DNA of 64,000 bases, from contig NZ_VAWF01000001.1 of assembly GCF_005869845.1 (NCBI RefSeq), positions 248,001-312,000 of the forward strand. Reading direction: 5' to 3'. The position numbers and the translations under genes were made by a program. Positions 56,044 to 64,000 of this stretch are shown here, one piece after another. The DNA comes from Fodinibius saliphilus. Lineage in GTDB: Bacteria; Bacteroidota; Rhodothermia; Balneolales; Balneolaceae. The notes below the pieces were generated by a model. That model was not told where the DNA came from. It did not search any database and saw only the letters and a list, made by a program, of their open reading frames with translations. Within the stretch, counting starts at the first letter, position 1; every line of letters begins with the position of its first letter.

Positions 56044-56545
56044 ATTGGGTGGCAGGGTTGAGTTTTTTATACAAATAGAGATGGTCTTGGTATTGCCCTT
56101 GATAGTGAATGGCATCAGGAATTCGTCCTCCTTCAACAAAGTCGAACTTTTCCAATAATTTTATGCTGGCTTTGTTACTCTCGATGAGAATTGCTACTAC
56201 AATTCGATAGGGCGCCGAACGGCAAAAGTCCAGCCCATACTCCATAAGCTGTGTGCCAATACCTTCACCGTGATGGTTGTAATCAACATAATAACTCATT
56301 TCTACGATGTCATCCAGAGCCTGACGGTCAGATCGATAGGGCGAAATCGATAACCAACCTATAACATCGTTATCCAGTTCGTAAATAAAAACAGGGAAAA
56401 GGGTAGCAGAGTGATTACGAAACCAACGTTTTCGTTCTTCGATAGAAAGAGGGTCGGTGTGAGCAGTCCGCAATCCATCTTTAACCGCTTGGTTATAGAT
56501 ATTATTGATCGCTTTAAGATGCTCGGTTTGGGCAAGACGGATCAT
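56042..56545 (-). CDS. GNAT acetyltransferase, phosphinothricin/methionine-sulfone type
   Basis: This 167-residue protein has the GNAT fold of the Pat/MnaT group. The N-terminal IRLAQTEHLKAINNIYNQAV is followed by WFRNH and the acetyl-CoA pyrophosphate-binding region HHGEGIGTQLMEYGLDFCR (R/Q-x-x-G-x-G/A). It probably acetylates a small amine or amino-acid analogue. I chose the ATG at 56545. A longer frame from 56659 would overlap fur and add 38 atypical residues. It is downstream of fur by 37 bp, so it may share its transcript. Confidence 0.84.
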   Translation of the reverse strand: MIRLAQTEHLKAINNIYNQAVKDGLRTAHTDPLSIEERKRWFRNHSATLFPVFIYELDNDVIGWLSISPYRSDRQALDDIVEMSYYVDYNHHGEGIGTQLMEYGLDFCRSAPYRIVVAILIESNKASIKLLEKFDFVEGGRIPDAIHYQGQYQDHLYLYKKLNPATQ

Positions 56546-56582
56546 AATACAAGATTCACATTGCCAAAGCTGAAAAAGGGAG

Positions 56583-57086
56583 CTATTTGACGCTTGATCC
56601 TTTTTTGTTTTTGATTTCTTCTTTGCGGCTACAATTTTCAATGTCATTGCAAGCACCAAAAAAGTGTAGTGAGTGCCCCGATATATTGAAGTCGTGCATC
56701 TTCTCCATCATCGTCTTGATCTCTTGGATACGGGGGTCACAAAATTCCATAACAGCGCCACATTCTTTACAGATGATATGGTCGTGCTGTTGGTACGCGT
56801 AGGCTCGTTCATAGTAATACTGATTTTTACCAAACTGATGGCGTTGAACCAAACCACACTCAACCAGCAGATCTAATGTATTATAAACAGTAGCTCGAGA
56901 TACACGAGTGCCACCGTCTTTCATATTAAAAAAGATATCATCGGCATCGAAATGGCCGTCAGCCTGATAGATCTCTTTAAGAACCATAAAACGCTCGGGC
57001 GTTTGTCGTTGGTTATGTTCTTTGAGATACGAGCTGAATATCTCTTTAACTAGATCAATTGTTTCTTCTTTTGCTGGATGCGCCAT
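56583..57086 (-). CDS. fur: Fur-family metal-dependent repressor
   Basis: The 167-residue regulator has the N-terminal winged helix of Fur proteins (RQTPERFMVLKEIY, then VSRATVYNTLDLLVECGLV as the recognition part). The metal-binding HDHIICKECG with the second pair FGACNDIENC forms a structural zinc site. It should repress genes of iron uptake or, in PerR/Zur variants, peroxide or zinc response. The subtype is not clear from sequence. The C-terminal tail is Lys-rich. It is divergent from the acyl-CoA ligase gene, sharing a 168-bp region with a GGGATCCC palindrome at 57120-57127. Confidence 0.92.
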   Translation of the reverse strand: MAHPAKEETIDLVKEIFSSYLKEHNQRQTPERFMVLKEIYQADGHFDADDIFFNMKDGGTRVSRATVYNTLDLLVECGLVQRHQFGKNQYYYERAYAYQQHDHIICKECGAVMEFCDPRIQEIKTMMEKMHDFNISGHSLHFFGACNDIENCSRKEEIKNKKGSSVK

Positions 57087-57254
57087 ATAGGAAAAATTTT
57101 TTCTTTAATATAAGGATTTGGGATCCCTAAAAAAATAAGATCGGAATTTGCTTTTGAGTATAGTGCTGAATTTTCCTTTCAGAATGTTATATTCGAACAG
57201 TGATTTCAAAATAATTAGGGGTATTTGCTATATCAAAAGTAAAATAGGTGACTT

Positions 57255-59129
57255 ATGCCAACAGTTGTAGCTTTCGAAACGTTGACAGAATTATTTTTAA
57301 ACCTAAAGAAGAAATATGAGGGCACACAAAAAACAGCTTTTGCCCGTAAGCCAACTAACGATTCCGATTACGAGACTATAAATTGGGAACAGGTTTCGGA
57401 AGATGTACAAACTATGGCGGCCTATCTTGTGCGGCACGGTGTTGAGGCTGGTGATAGAGTAGCAGTATTGAGTGAGAATCGTTATGAGTGGGCTGTAGTC
57501 GATTTGGCACTGCAACTTATCGGGGGGATAAATGTATCACTGTATACCTCGTTACCGGCTAATCAGTGTGAGTATATTTTGCAAGATTCTGAGGCTAAAA
57601 TATTCTTTGTATCTACCGGTATTCAGTTAAAAAAGGCCCGCCAGGTTTTTGATAATTGTGAACATTTGAACCAGGTTATTGCTTTTGATACTCCCAATAT
57701 CGAGAGTTATTTAGATGATCCCTATGTAAAGCTTTATGATGAAGTGATGAGCGAAGGGCTAAAAGCCTTTCCCAAGCTGGAAGAGGAAATCCACGATCGC
57801 AGTAAATCTATTACTCCCGAAGATTTGGCAACGCTTATTTATACCTCAGGTACTACCGGTAAACCAAAAGGAGTGATGCTTACACATCGCAATATTGTCA
57901 GTAATATAAAAGCTGCACACCAACGTATAGGTATTAACGAGGATGACCGTTGCCTTTCATTTTTACCCCTGTGTCATTCTTTTGAACGTACAGCGGGTTA
58001 TTATGCAATGATGGCCGGTGGGGCTGAAATATATTATTCTGAAAGTGTGGATACTGTTGCAAGTAATATGACGGAAGCACATCCTACCATCATTATAAGT
58101 GTGCCTCGACTGTTTGAAAAGATCTATAATCTGGTGTCCAAAAGTATTGAAGAAGGCACAGTAATAAAGAAAAAGATTTTTGAGTGGGCTCAGAATGTTG
58201 GTCAAAAGTATGCCGATGGTAAACGGGGCTTTGTTTCAGTTCAAAAAAAGTTGGCCGACAAATTGGTATTTGATAAGCTAAAAGAACGTACCGGCGGACG
58301 TATTCGGTTTTTTGTCTCTGGTGGTGCAGCACTACAGGCCGAAATAGGCCAATTTTTTATGGCTGCCGGGCTCCATATTATTGAAGGATATGGACTTACC
58401 GAGACTTCTCCCGTAATGTGTTGTAATACCTATGGAGATGAAAAGATGGGAACGGTAGGAAAAGTACTGCCGGGGGTGACTGTAGCTATACAACGTCTAG
58501 AAGACAGTAAGGTTATTGCAGAACTAAGCGGAGAAGATTATCCTACCAATCACAGCTCTGAGCAGGGCGAAATTCTTTGCAAGGGTCCCAACGTAATGAA
58601 AGGGTACTGGAAAAAAGAGGAAGCTACCCGCGAGATGATCGATGAAGAGGGATATCTGCATACGGGGGATGTGGGCAAATTTGAAGACGGGAAGCTTAAA
58701 ATTACTGATCGTATTAAGCATATGATCTTGAATGCCGGAGGTAAAAATATCTATCCGGGACCTATTGAAGATATGTTTAAAACTAGCAAGTGGATTGACC
58801 AATTGGTTGTTGTTGGGGAAAGACAACCATATATGGCAGCCCTGATTGTTCCTGATTTTGAGCTGCTGGAAGAATATGCCGAAGAAGAGGGGATCGAATA
58901 TGATTCTATGGAAGAACTTCTGGAAAAAGAAGAGATCCAGAACATCTATCGTAAAGAAACGCGCAGCAGGGCTCGGGAACTTGCTTCCCATGAAAAGATT
59001 CGAGATTTTCGCTTGATTAGCAATGAATTTACGGTGGAAACAGGGGAATTAACCCCCACACTAAAGATTAAACGTCGTATTGTGGAAGATAAGTATAGCC
59101 ATCTCATTGACGATATTTTTTCAGATTAG
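57255..59129 (+). CDS. Long-chain acyl-CoA synthetase (AMP-dependent)
   Basis: This 624-residue adenylate-forming enzyme activates fatty acids to acyl-CoA through an acyl-AMP. The AMP-binding P-loop YTSGTTGKPKGVMLTHRN (about residues 198-215), GYGLTETSP (about 378-386), TGDVGKFEDG and the C-terminal DRIKHMILNAGGKNIYP with a hinge aspartate are all present. The length matches the bacterial FadD15/long-chain AMP-ligase group. An AGGTGA ribosome-binding site precedes the ATG. It is followed 24 bp later by a small membrane protein gene. Confidence 0.94.
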   Translation: MPTVVAFETLTELFLNLKKKYEGTQKTAFARKPTNDSDYETINWEQVSEDVQTMAAYLVRHGVEAGDRVAVLSENRYEWAVVDLALQLIGGINVSLYTSLPANQCEYILQDSEAKIFFVSTGIQLKKARQVFDNCEHLNQVIAFDTPNIESYLDDPYVKLYDEVMSEGLKAFPKLEEEIHDRSKSITPEDLATLIYTSGTTGKPKGVMLTHRNIVSNIKAAHQRIGINEDDRCLSFLPLCHSFERTAGYYAMMAGGAEIYYSESVDTVASNMTEAHPTIIISVPRLFEKIYNLVSKSIEEGTVIKKKIFEWAQNVGQKYADGKRGFVSVQKKLADKLVFDKLKERTGGRIRFFVSGGAALQAEIGQFFMAAGLHIIEGYGLTETSPVMCCNTYGDEKMGTVGKVLPGVTVAIQRLEDSKVIAELSGEDYPTNHSSEQGEILCKGPNVMKGYWKKEEATREMIDEEGYLHTGDVGKFEDGKLKITDRIKHMILNAGGKNIYPGPIEDMFKTSKWIDQLVVVGERQPYMAALIVPDFELLEEYAEEEGIEYDSMEELLEKEEIQNIYRKETRSRARELASHEKIRDFRLISNEFTVETGELTPTLKIKRRIVEDKYSHLIDDIFSD

Positions 59130-59153
59130 TGCATGATTGAAACTATATAGTTT

Positions 59154-59633
59154 ATGTGGTATCACTTCTTCTTTTGGTTGCATATCATTTCTTATGTTAT
59201 CTGGCTAATTACTTCTGTGGGGAGTTTGGTTTATGGCATCAAAATAAAAGTTGAGGAGAAGATCCCTACCAAAATGAATATGATACGCTCTGAACGGTTG
59301 GTATCAAATGCGGGCAATTGTATTGCATTCATCAGCATTTTGATTTCGGGTATTGTAATGAGTTCACCCAATTTGGGACCGCCATGGGGATGGTTTGATA
59401 TTCAGCTATATCCCTGGCTTGCTGTAAAACAATTGTTCCTTTTCATTATTATGATTCTTCTGGTTATCGATATTAAGAGAAGTATGACCTTGAAAACGGT
59501 CTTGAACCAGAAAAATAGATTATTCCGTGAGGTCAAAGATCGGTGGATAAAAACTTATCGTATATCTTTAGCAATATATACTTTTGTGATAGCAAGTACT
59601 CTTTTGGGGATATTAAAACCAGCTCTGAGCTAA
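59154..59633 (+). CDS. Small four-helix membrane protein (CopD/DUF2269-like)
   Basis: The 159-residue protein has about four membrane helices with a conserved-looking early HIISYVIWL (a histidine in helix 1) and a later GPPWGWF segment. It resembles DUF2269/CopD-type proteins, some of which bind heme or copper, but this is a weak resemblance. It probably shares a transcript with the acyl-CoA synthetase. The function is unknown. Confidence 0.7.
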   Translation: MWYHFFFWLHIISYVIWLITSVGSLVYGIKIKVEEKIPTKMNMIRSERLVSNAGNCIAFISILISGIVMSSPNLGPPWGWFDIQLYPWLAVKQLFLFIIMILLVIDIKRSMTLKTVLNQKNRLFREVKDRWIKTYRISLAIYTFVIASTLLGILKPALS

Positions 59634-59644
59634 ACCGGGCTAAC

Positions 59645-60154
59645 TCACTGGCCATTGTTTAGGTGACTCGTTATCTCGTCTTTGGGAATTGCAAGCTGGT
59701 TTTGGAGGTTCTTAATAAATGTATTCACCCTTCGCCTGTTTACCCCCAAATCACTTTGTCCCACCCGACTGGCACTGCGCAAGTGTACCAAAGTTGTTGC
59801 TGAATCTCTTGGAGTGAGTTTTATCGTCATATCATCATTGAAAAACATAACCTTGAAAACACTCTTGATGGTATACTTCTCTTGGGGAATGATCAGTTTC
59901 TTGGGATTCATTTCACAGAGGGAATCCATTGCAATAGAAAAAAGTTTATCAGCAGGAACCTCAAAAACCTTAGTAGTACGAATACAGTTAGGTGAACCCG
60001 GACAGTCTGGTAGGGGGTTTTCTGCCAGTGGTATATCACTGGGGATATCTCGAGACTGTGACCCACATCCAATGGTTAAAAGCGATCCAAGAATAGCCAT
60101 AATGAATACATTATGGGTTGAAAAATGGCAAATGCGATAAACACTGGTCGACAT
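59645..60154 (-). CDS. DUF1499 lipoprotein
   Basis: This 169-residue protein carries the DUF1499 pattern (DCPGSPNCIRT, then DDMTIKLTP and SRVGQSDLGVNRRRVNTF). The N-terminus ends in a lipobox-like LLTIGC (Cys30), so it is likely lipid-anchored. I kept the ATG at 60154 because the next ATG (60100) leaves a signal peptide too short and without a positive charge. The chosen start overlaps the LOG-family gene by 44 bp. DUF1499 has no defined function. It lies in the minus-strand unit iscS-LOG-DUF1499. Confidence 0.83.
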   Translation of the reverse strand: MSTSVYRICHFSTHNVFIMAILGSLLTIGCGSQSRDIPSDIPLAENPLPDCPGSPNCIRTTKVFEVPADKLFSIAMDSLCEMNPKKLIIPQEKYTIKSVFKVMFFNDDMTIKLTPRDSATTLVHLRSASRVGQSDLGVNRRRVNTFIKNLQNQLAIPKDEITSHLNNGQ

Positions 60155-60665
60155 TTTCAGCTATTTTTAATGAGGCTCTATTTTGTTCGGTTATAAAGCC
60201 ATTATCGACCGAGTGATCAATAAAGTTAATTAATTTATCGTAGTAGCCCTCAATATTAAAAAGAATAACAGTTTTGTGCTGGATTCCCAGCTGTTTCCAG
60301 GTGATGGCTTCCATAAGTTCTTCGAAGGTACCAAAGCCTCCGGGTAAGGCAATAAAGGCATCCGAGAGTTCTGCCATCATTGCTTTACGTTCATGCATAG
60401 TGTCGGTAATATGGAGAGCAGTTAGCTGTTCGTGAGCCACTTCCATATCATAAAGGTGCTGCGGTATAACACCGTGGACCTGTCCACCTCGGTTTAGGGT
60501 TGCATTGGCAATTTCGTTCATGAGGCCCACCGATCCGCCTCCATATACCAATCCAATATTGTTGGCTGCTAGCATATGGCCCAATTTTTTCGTCTTTGTG
60601 GTAAAAGAACCGTTGTTACCGGTTTTAGAACCACAGTAAATGCACACTCTCTTTTTTAAACTCAT
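60111..60665 (-). CDS. LOG-family nucleotide 5'-monophosphate phosphoribohydrolase
   Basis: The 184-residue Rossmann-fold protein has the LOG signature PGGFGTFEELMEAITWKQLG (about residues 103-122) and the early VYGGGSVGLMN. In plants and bacteria LOG enzymes release bases from cytokinin or other nucleoside monophosphates. The bacterial role is often unclear, and some members are annotated as lysine decarboxylase by mistake. It overlaps iscS by 4 bp and the DUF1499 gene by 44 bp. Confidence 0.9.
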   Translation of the reverse strand: MSLKKRVCIYCGSKTGNNGSFTTKTKKLGHMLAANNIGLVYGGGSVGLMNEIANATLNRGGQVHGVIPQHLYDMEVAHEQLTALHITDTMHERKAMMAELSDAFIALPGGFGTFEELMEAITWKQLGIQHKTVILFNIEGYYDKLINFIDHSVDNGFITEQNRASLKIAENVDQCLSHLPFFNP

Positions 60666-61825
60666 GCTTCTGCAGTTGACATCATACGGTTAATGACTAA
60701 CTCTATTTTTTCAAGAAAATAGTCGATTTCATCTGCAGTATTGTCTTTGCCAAGACTGAGGCGAATACTTGAATTTGCTGTTTTATTATCAAGACCGATC
60801 CCATCGAGTACATGTGAAGGTTCCATTGCCCCTGAGGTGCAGGCTGAGCCATTAGATACACAAATACCTTCAACATCGAGGTTGAGTAACAGCATCTCCC
60901 CGTCAAGCCCTTCACCTTCGGGATCGAGGAAGGAAATATTGATAATATGAGGAACGCCATTTTCTTTGTCCCCATTTATTTGGTATCTATTCCCAAAAAT
61001 ATCATCAAGTCCTGCAATAAGACGCTTACGCAATGATTGGAAGTGCTTCTTGTGTTCATTCATATCATTAACGGCTAATTCCATAGCTTTTGCAAGTCCA
61101 ATAATGCCGGGAACATTTAAGGTGCCTCCACGACGACGACGTTCTTGAGATCCGCCGTGCATCCATGGCAACCAAGGAGTAGCATGACGCATATAAAATA
61201 CGCCAATACCTTTTGGCCCGTAAATTTTGTGACCGCTTATGCTTAAGAAATCCAATCCCAGTTCATCCACATCCACAGGAATTTTACCAACACTTTGTAC
61301 TGTATCGGAATGAAAAGGGATGTCGTGGTTACTACAAATTTCTCCAATTTCTTTAATTGGATTGATGGTGCCAATCTCATTATTTACATGCATCAAAGAA
61401 ACGAGAGCAGTATCGTCGTTAATCGCTTCTTCTATTTTTGCAGGATCGATATAGCCCTTAGAGTCAGATTCTACATATATCGGCTTGCCTCCGTCTCTTT
61501 TTGTTGCTTCAGCCGTATGTACCACTGCATGGTGTTCAAGGTGAGAGGTGATGATCTCTGACCCGGCGGTGGCATTAAGAGCACCTTTGATAGCGGTATT
61601 ATCACTTTCTGTTCCTCCGCTAGTAAATATAATTTCAGCAGGTTCTGCACCGATTATTTCTGCAATGGTTTCCCGTGCATCTTCTACAGCTACTTTTGCG
61701 TTATTGCCTAGCTGATGGGGTGAATTCGCATTCCCATATTGGTTCGTAAAATAAGGGGTCATCGCTTCAAGTACACGCTCATCTACCGGCGTGGTTGCAG
61801 CGTGGTCGAAATAAACGGTCTTCAT
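60662..61825 (-). CDS. iscS: Cysteine desulfurase (IscS/NifS family)
   Basis: The 387-residue PLP enzyme removes sulfur from cysteine for iron-sulfur clusters and thio-modified tRNA. The PLP lysine is in SISGHKIYGPKG (about residue 200). The active-site cysteine is in NGSACTSGAMEPSHVL (about residue 325), with the longer loop typical of IscS/NifS. The ATG at 61825 (MKTVYFDHAATTP) is chosen; an in-frame ATG at 61855 would sit at the transcript start predicted by the nearby TAnnTTTG. iscU, iscA or mnmA are not adjacent, so this may be a general sulfur donor. Confidence 0.94.
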   Translation of the reverse strand: MKTVYFDHAATTPVDERVLEAMTPYFTNQYGNANSPHQLGNNAKVAVEDARETIAEIIGAEPAEIIFTSGGTESDNTAIKGALNATAGSEIITSHLEHHAVVHTAEATKRDGGKPIYVESDSKGYIDPAKIEEAINDDTALVSLMHVNNEIGTINPIKEIGEICSNHDIPFHSDTVQSVGKIPVDVDELGLDFLSISGHKIYGPKGIGVFYMRHATPWLPWMHGGSQERRRRGGTLNVPGIIGLAKAMELAVNDMNEHKKHFQSLRKRLIAGLDDIFGNRYQINGDKENGVPHIINISFLDPEGEGLDGEMLLLNLDVEGICVSNGSACTSGAMEPSHVLDGIGLDNKTANSSIRLSLGKDNTADEIDYFLEKIELVINRMMSTAEA

Positions 61826-61856
61826 ATCTCTTTTTTGGATTCGAAATTTGATCAAT

Positions 61857-61864
61857 CAAAGATA
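61857..61864 (-). promoter_or_regulatory. Bacteroidota-type -7 element (TATCTTTG) of the cysteine desulfurase gene
   Basis: On the minus strand this is TATCTTTG, an exact TAnnTTTG match and identical to the guaB element. It lies 31 nt before the ATG at 61825. A TTTG on the same strand lies 30 nt further upstream, rather far for a -33 element. Confidence 0.5.
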
Positions 61865-62029
61865 TCTAAAAATGAACAGAAAAAAAGGCCTAAACAAATC
61901 GTTTTATAGGGTATAACTGTAAGGGGGTTTTGGTTTAGTTTCGAAACTGAGGTTTGGACGAATTACAATAAGCTGGTAAATTCCACCACTTAAATTATTT
62001 ATAAAAATAGAGCAAAATTTTGTTGACTC

Positions 62030-63223
62030 ATGGATAAGATGACGCTTAAGGATGTAGATATCGAAGGCCAAAAGGTATTAATGCGCGTGGATTTTAATGT
62101 GCCTATAGAGGATGGACAGATTGGAGATGATAATCGTATTGTGCAAGCCTTACCCTCTATTGAGTATGTCATAGAACAAGGAGGGAAGCTTATCCTTATG
62201 AGTCACTTGGGGCGGCCCGGGGGCGAGGTTGATAAATCATTAAGCCTCAAACCGGTAGCCGAACATCTGCAAACATTGGTGGATACTGAAGTGTATTTTG
62301 CTGAAAGTTGTATCGGAGATAAAGCAATTTCAGTTATTAATGAAGTCACTGATGGAGAAATAGTATTGCTAGAGAATGTGCGTTTCCATCCCGGAGAAAA
62401 AGGGAATGACGAAAACTTCTGTAAGAAATTGGCAGATCATGGAGACCTATTCTGTAATGATGCATTCGGTAGCAGTCATCGGGCTCACTCTTCGGTAGCA
62501 GGGGTTACACGTTATCTACAGCCTGCGGTATCAGGTTTTTTGCTTGAAAAAGAGATTAAGTATCTAAGTGGTTCTATCAACAATCCGGACCGTCCCTTTG
62601 TGGCTATTCTAGGTGGAGCTAAAGTCTCAGATAAGATAGGGGTCATTGAGAATCTTCTTGATAAAGTGGATACTATTATTGTTGGGGGCGGTATGACCTA
62701 TACCTTTTATAAGGCAAAAGATCTTCCTATCGGTAATTCACTGGTTGAAGATGATAAGGTAGAGTTGGCTGGTAACCTTATAGAAAAAGCCAAAGAAAAA
62801 GGAGTGAAGTTTGTGTTGCCGATGGATTCTGTGATTGCAGATGAGTTTAAAAATGATGCTGAACATAAAGTTGTGGGTATGAATGGTATCGAAGAAGGTT
62901 GGATGGCCGTTGATATTGGACCGCAGTCAGCTATTTCATTTGGTAATATTATCAGGAATGCTCAAACGGTGGTATGGAATGGGCCGATGGGCGTATTTGA
63001 GATGGAAAACTTTGCGGATGGCACCAACGCTGTAGCAGAATCACTGGCCGAAGCAACAGAGATTGGAGCAACTACAATTATTGGTGGAGGTGACTCTGCT
63101 GCTGCCATTAAGCAAGCCGGTCTGGAAGATAAAGTATCCCACGTTTCAACGGGAGGTGGAGCCAGCCTGATGTTTCTGGAAGGTAAAGATCTGCCGGGTG
63201 TTGTAGCGCTAACTGATAAATAA
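62030..63223 (+). CDS. pgk: Phosphoglycerate kinase
   Basis: The 397-residue glycolytic enzyme transfers phosphate from 1,3-bisphosphoglycerate to ADP. Signature segments are [12 protein letters not shown] (about residues 18-29), [27 protein letters not shown] and the C-terminal nucleotide part [13 protein letters not shown] and [13 protein letters not shown]. Length is standard. It is monocistronic, with 174 bp of non-coding DNA before it. Confidence 0.97.
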   Translation: MDKMTLKDVDIEGQKVLMRVDFNVPIEDGQIGDDNRIVQALPSIEYVIEQGGKLILMSHLGRPGGEVDKSLSLKPVAEHLQTLVDTEVYFAESCIGDKAISVINEVTDGEIVLLENVRFHPGEKGNDENFCKKLADHGDLFCNDAFGSSHRAHSSVAGVTRYLQPAVSGFLLEKEIKYLSGSINNPDRPFVAILGGAKVSDKIGVIENLLDKVDTIIVGGGMTYTFYKAKDLPIGNSLVEDDKVELAGNLIEKAKEKGVKFVLPMDSVIADEFKNDAEHKVVGMNGIEEGWMAVDIGPQSAISFGNIIRNAQTVVWNGPMGVFEMENFADGTNAVAESLAEATEIGATTIIGGGDSAAAIKQAGLEDKVSHVSTGGGASLMFLEGKDLPGVVALTDK

Positions 63224-63253
63224 TTATTGCCCTATTTAAATGAAGAAACTCGA

Positions 63254-63269
63254 GGCTTTCTAAAAAGCC
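63254..63269 (+). terminator. Short hairpin after pgk
   Basis: GGCTTT-CTAA-AAAGCC is a perfect 6-bp stem 30 nt after the pgk stop codon. The T-tract behind it is poor, so it is a weak terminator candidate. Confidence 0.4.
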
Positions 63270-63683
63270 ATAATATGATTTTGATACATTAATAATTTAG
63301 GCGTTAGAAGTTGTAAGAGCTGAATTTTCCAGTCTTTTCCCCAGTGGACGGACTGGCTATTTTCAAAGGAAGAACGCAAGATTACAAAAAGAAAGTAGGT
63401 ATTAAGGGCATAGGATGAGCATCTATAAAGTTCTACTTGGGAAGAGAAGTTTAGGGAGATTGATCACGCCTTAGTGATTTAAAGAGTGTTTACCTTCATT
63501 GGACTTTTTGAACGGCCTAAGTTTTTTTATCACTGTTTTCGGGCAAGTATCTCAATTGTAGGATAGCCTTTTCCCGAATATCTATAAAACGTACAAGAGA
63601 GTATATCTCTGCGAAAACATAAATTTATCTATTCTCCAATCGCTGAGGTTTTGTCCCTACCATCTTACAATTGTTTTAGTCTG

Positions 63684-63691
63684 TACTTTTG
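63684..63691 (+). promoter_or_regulatory. Bacteroidota-type -7 element (TACTTTTG) before the acyl-CoA dehydrogenase gene
   Basis: TACTTTTG matches TAnnTTTG exactly and lies 60 nt before the ATG at 63752. A TTTG at 63650-63653 is 30 nt upstream, wider than the usual spacing. If used, most of the non-coding stretch is not in this transcript. Confidence 0.45.
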
Positions 63692-63751
63692 TAATGAAAT
63701 TGAGCAAGTTGGTAACAAATTCTGTTAGTAATTTAAAAGAGGAGTTATCAT

Positions 63752-64000
63752 ATGTCCCCTCCCAAGAATAGCGTGCTCACTGACGATTATCGGAAGAGTA
63801 AAAATTTTTATACCAGCGATAAAATATTGTACTCCTATTTGCATAGATACTTGTCAGAAAGCGACCGTCGGTATATTAGTCCAAATTTGCTGAACCTGGG
63901 AGAGGCAGCTTCAAGAAAAATGGATGAGCTTTCAATGGCTGCCGACAAGCAATCACCAAAGCTTAAAAAGCGTGATAACTTAGGCAATGATATTGATAAG
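63752..64000 (+). CDS. Acyl-CoA dehydrogenase family protein, N-terminal part (cut by window edge)
   Basis: The reading frame is open from the ATG at 63752 to the end of the window, giving 83 residues. The start is supported by AGAGGAG at 63738-63744, 7 nt upstream. The sequence (KNFYTSDKILYSYLHRYL, then ADKQSPKLKKRDNLGNDIDK) resembles the N-terminus of the AidB-like/large acyl-CoA dehydrogenases, where a DxxGN segment precedes the FAD-binding domains. The catalytic parts lie outside the window, so the family call is moderate. Such enzymes oxidise acyl-CoA, or in AidB protect DNA. Confidence 0.6.
   Translation, partial: MSPPKNSVLTDDYRKSKNFYTSDKILYSYLHRYLSESDRRYISPNLLNLGEAASRKMDELSMAADKQSPKLKKRDNLGNDIDK

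Larger units (their letters stand above)
63224..63751. other. 528-bp non-coding stretch before the acyl-CoA dehydrogenase gene
   Basis: No reading frame, tRNA or known RNA fold is recognised. It holds the pgk hairpin (63254-63269), a pair of alternative stems in which ACTGG at 63352-63356 can pair with either CCAGT at 63329-63333 or CCAGT at 63341-63345, and TTCGGG (63538-63543) facing CCCGAA (63573-63578). A TAnnTTTG element lies at 63684. It could hide a small RNA or part of a long leader, but this is unproven. Confidence 0.4.

Noticed and set aside
57234-57241. TAnnTTTG (minus strand) far upstream of fur
   Set aside because: It is about 148 nt from the fur start and close to the ATG of the divergent gene. 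It is likely chance.
1-64000. CRISPR array, insertion sequence, prophage or integron
   Set aside because: No direct repeats with regular spacers, no transposase or integrase motifs and no att-like repeats were seen.
1-64000. tRNA or rRNA genes
   Set aside because: No T-arm GGTTCGAATCC-like sequence with matching acceptor stem, and no rRNA-like conserved stretch, was found in the gaps between genes.

Overview
The window looks like a chromosomal segment from a halophilic or marine member of the Balneolota/Rhodothermota branch of the Bacteroidota group. This placement rests on gene content and protein style, not on a marker-gene tree. Supporting signs are a full-length SprA (type IX secretion translocon), a DUF5103/PorZ-plug type lipoprotein, an OstA-like protein next to LptC, a GH97 lipoprotein, large PD40-propeller outer-membrane fusions, acidic soluble proteins, moderately AT-rich DNA, and Bacteroidota-like TAnnTTTG promoter elements in front of several genes. 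I see no rRNA, tRNA, CRISPR array, transposase, integrase or phage gene. The segment reads as a stable core-genome region.

Layout. 0.2-4.3 kb: a two-gene minus-strand unit (asparaginase, PolB-like exonuclease), then an EF-G paralogue. 4.3-8.7 kb: minus-strand operon agcS-upp-lptC-ostA. 8.9-13.3 kb: HU/IHF-like protein, an unknown protein, RqcH, then aroK-aroB. 13.3-23.7 kb: tamB, rnr and a 1128-residue protease/propeller/beta-barrel fusion. 23.7-27.7 kb: minus-strand operon ccmB-holB-dapF-DUF5103. 27.9-31.2 kb: ptsN-dacB-NtrC-type regulator. 31.3-36.6 kb: folD, GH97, an orphan small protein, guaB. 36.7-46.6 kb: lptF-lptG divergent from the giant sprA. 46.7-49.0 kb: rsmI-lnt. 49.2-51.5 kb: a VOC protein, then grpE-dnaJ. 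51.6-56.0 kb: an ATP-grasp protein divergent from a PD40/amidohydrolase fusion. 56.0-63.2 kb: fur-GNAT, acyl-CoA ligase and a small membrane protein, iscS-LOG-DUF1499, pgk. 63.2-63.75 kb: a long non-coding stretch leading to an acyl-CoA dehydrogenase cut by the window edge.

How it fits together. Much of the window serves the cell envelope: LPS transport (LptC, OstA-like, LptF, LptG), lipoprotein maturation (Lnt), outer-membrane assembly or lipid traffic (TamB), protein secretion (SprA, DUF5103 protein), peptidoglycan (DapF, DacB) and several predicted lipoproteins. The rest is core metabolism and information processing.

The most interesting signal is regulatory. grpE-dnaJ is preceded by an exact sigma-54 -24/-12 element (TGGCACG-N4-TTGCA), a TAnnTTTG element just upstream of it, and an 8-bp inverted repeat further upstream where an activator could bind. 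The same window carries a sigma-54 activator (NtrC type, with GAFTGA) in an operon with PtsN. This suggests, but does not prove, sigma-54 input into chaperone expression. I found no clearly new multi-gene system.
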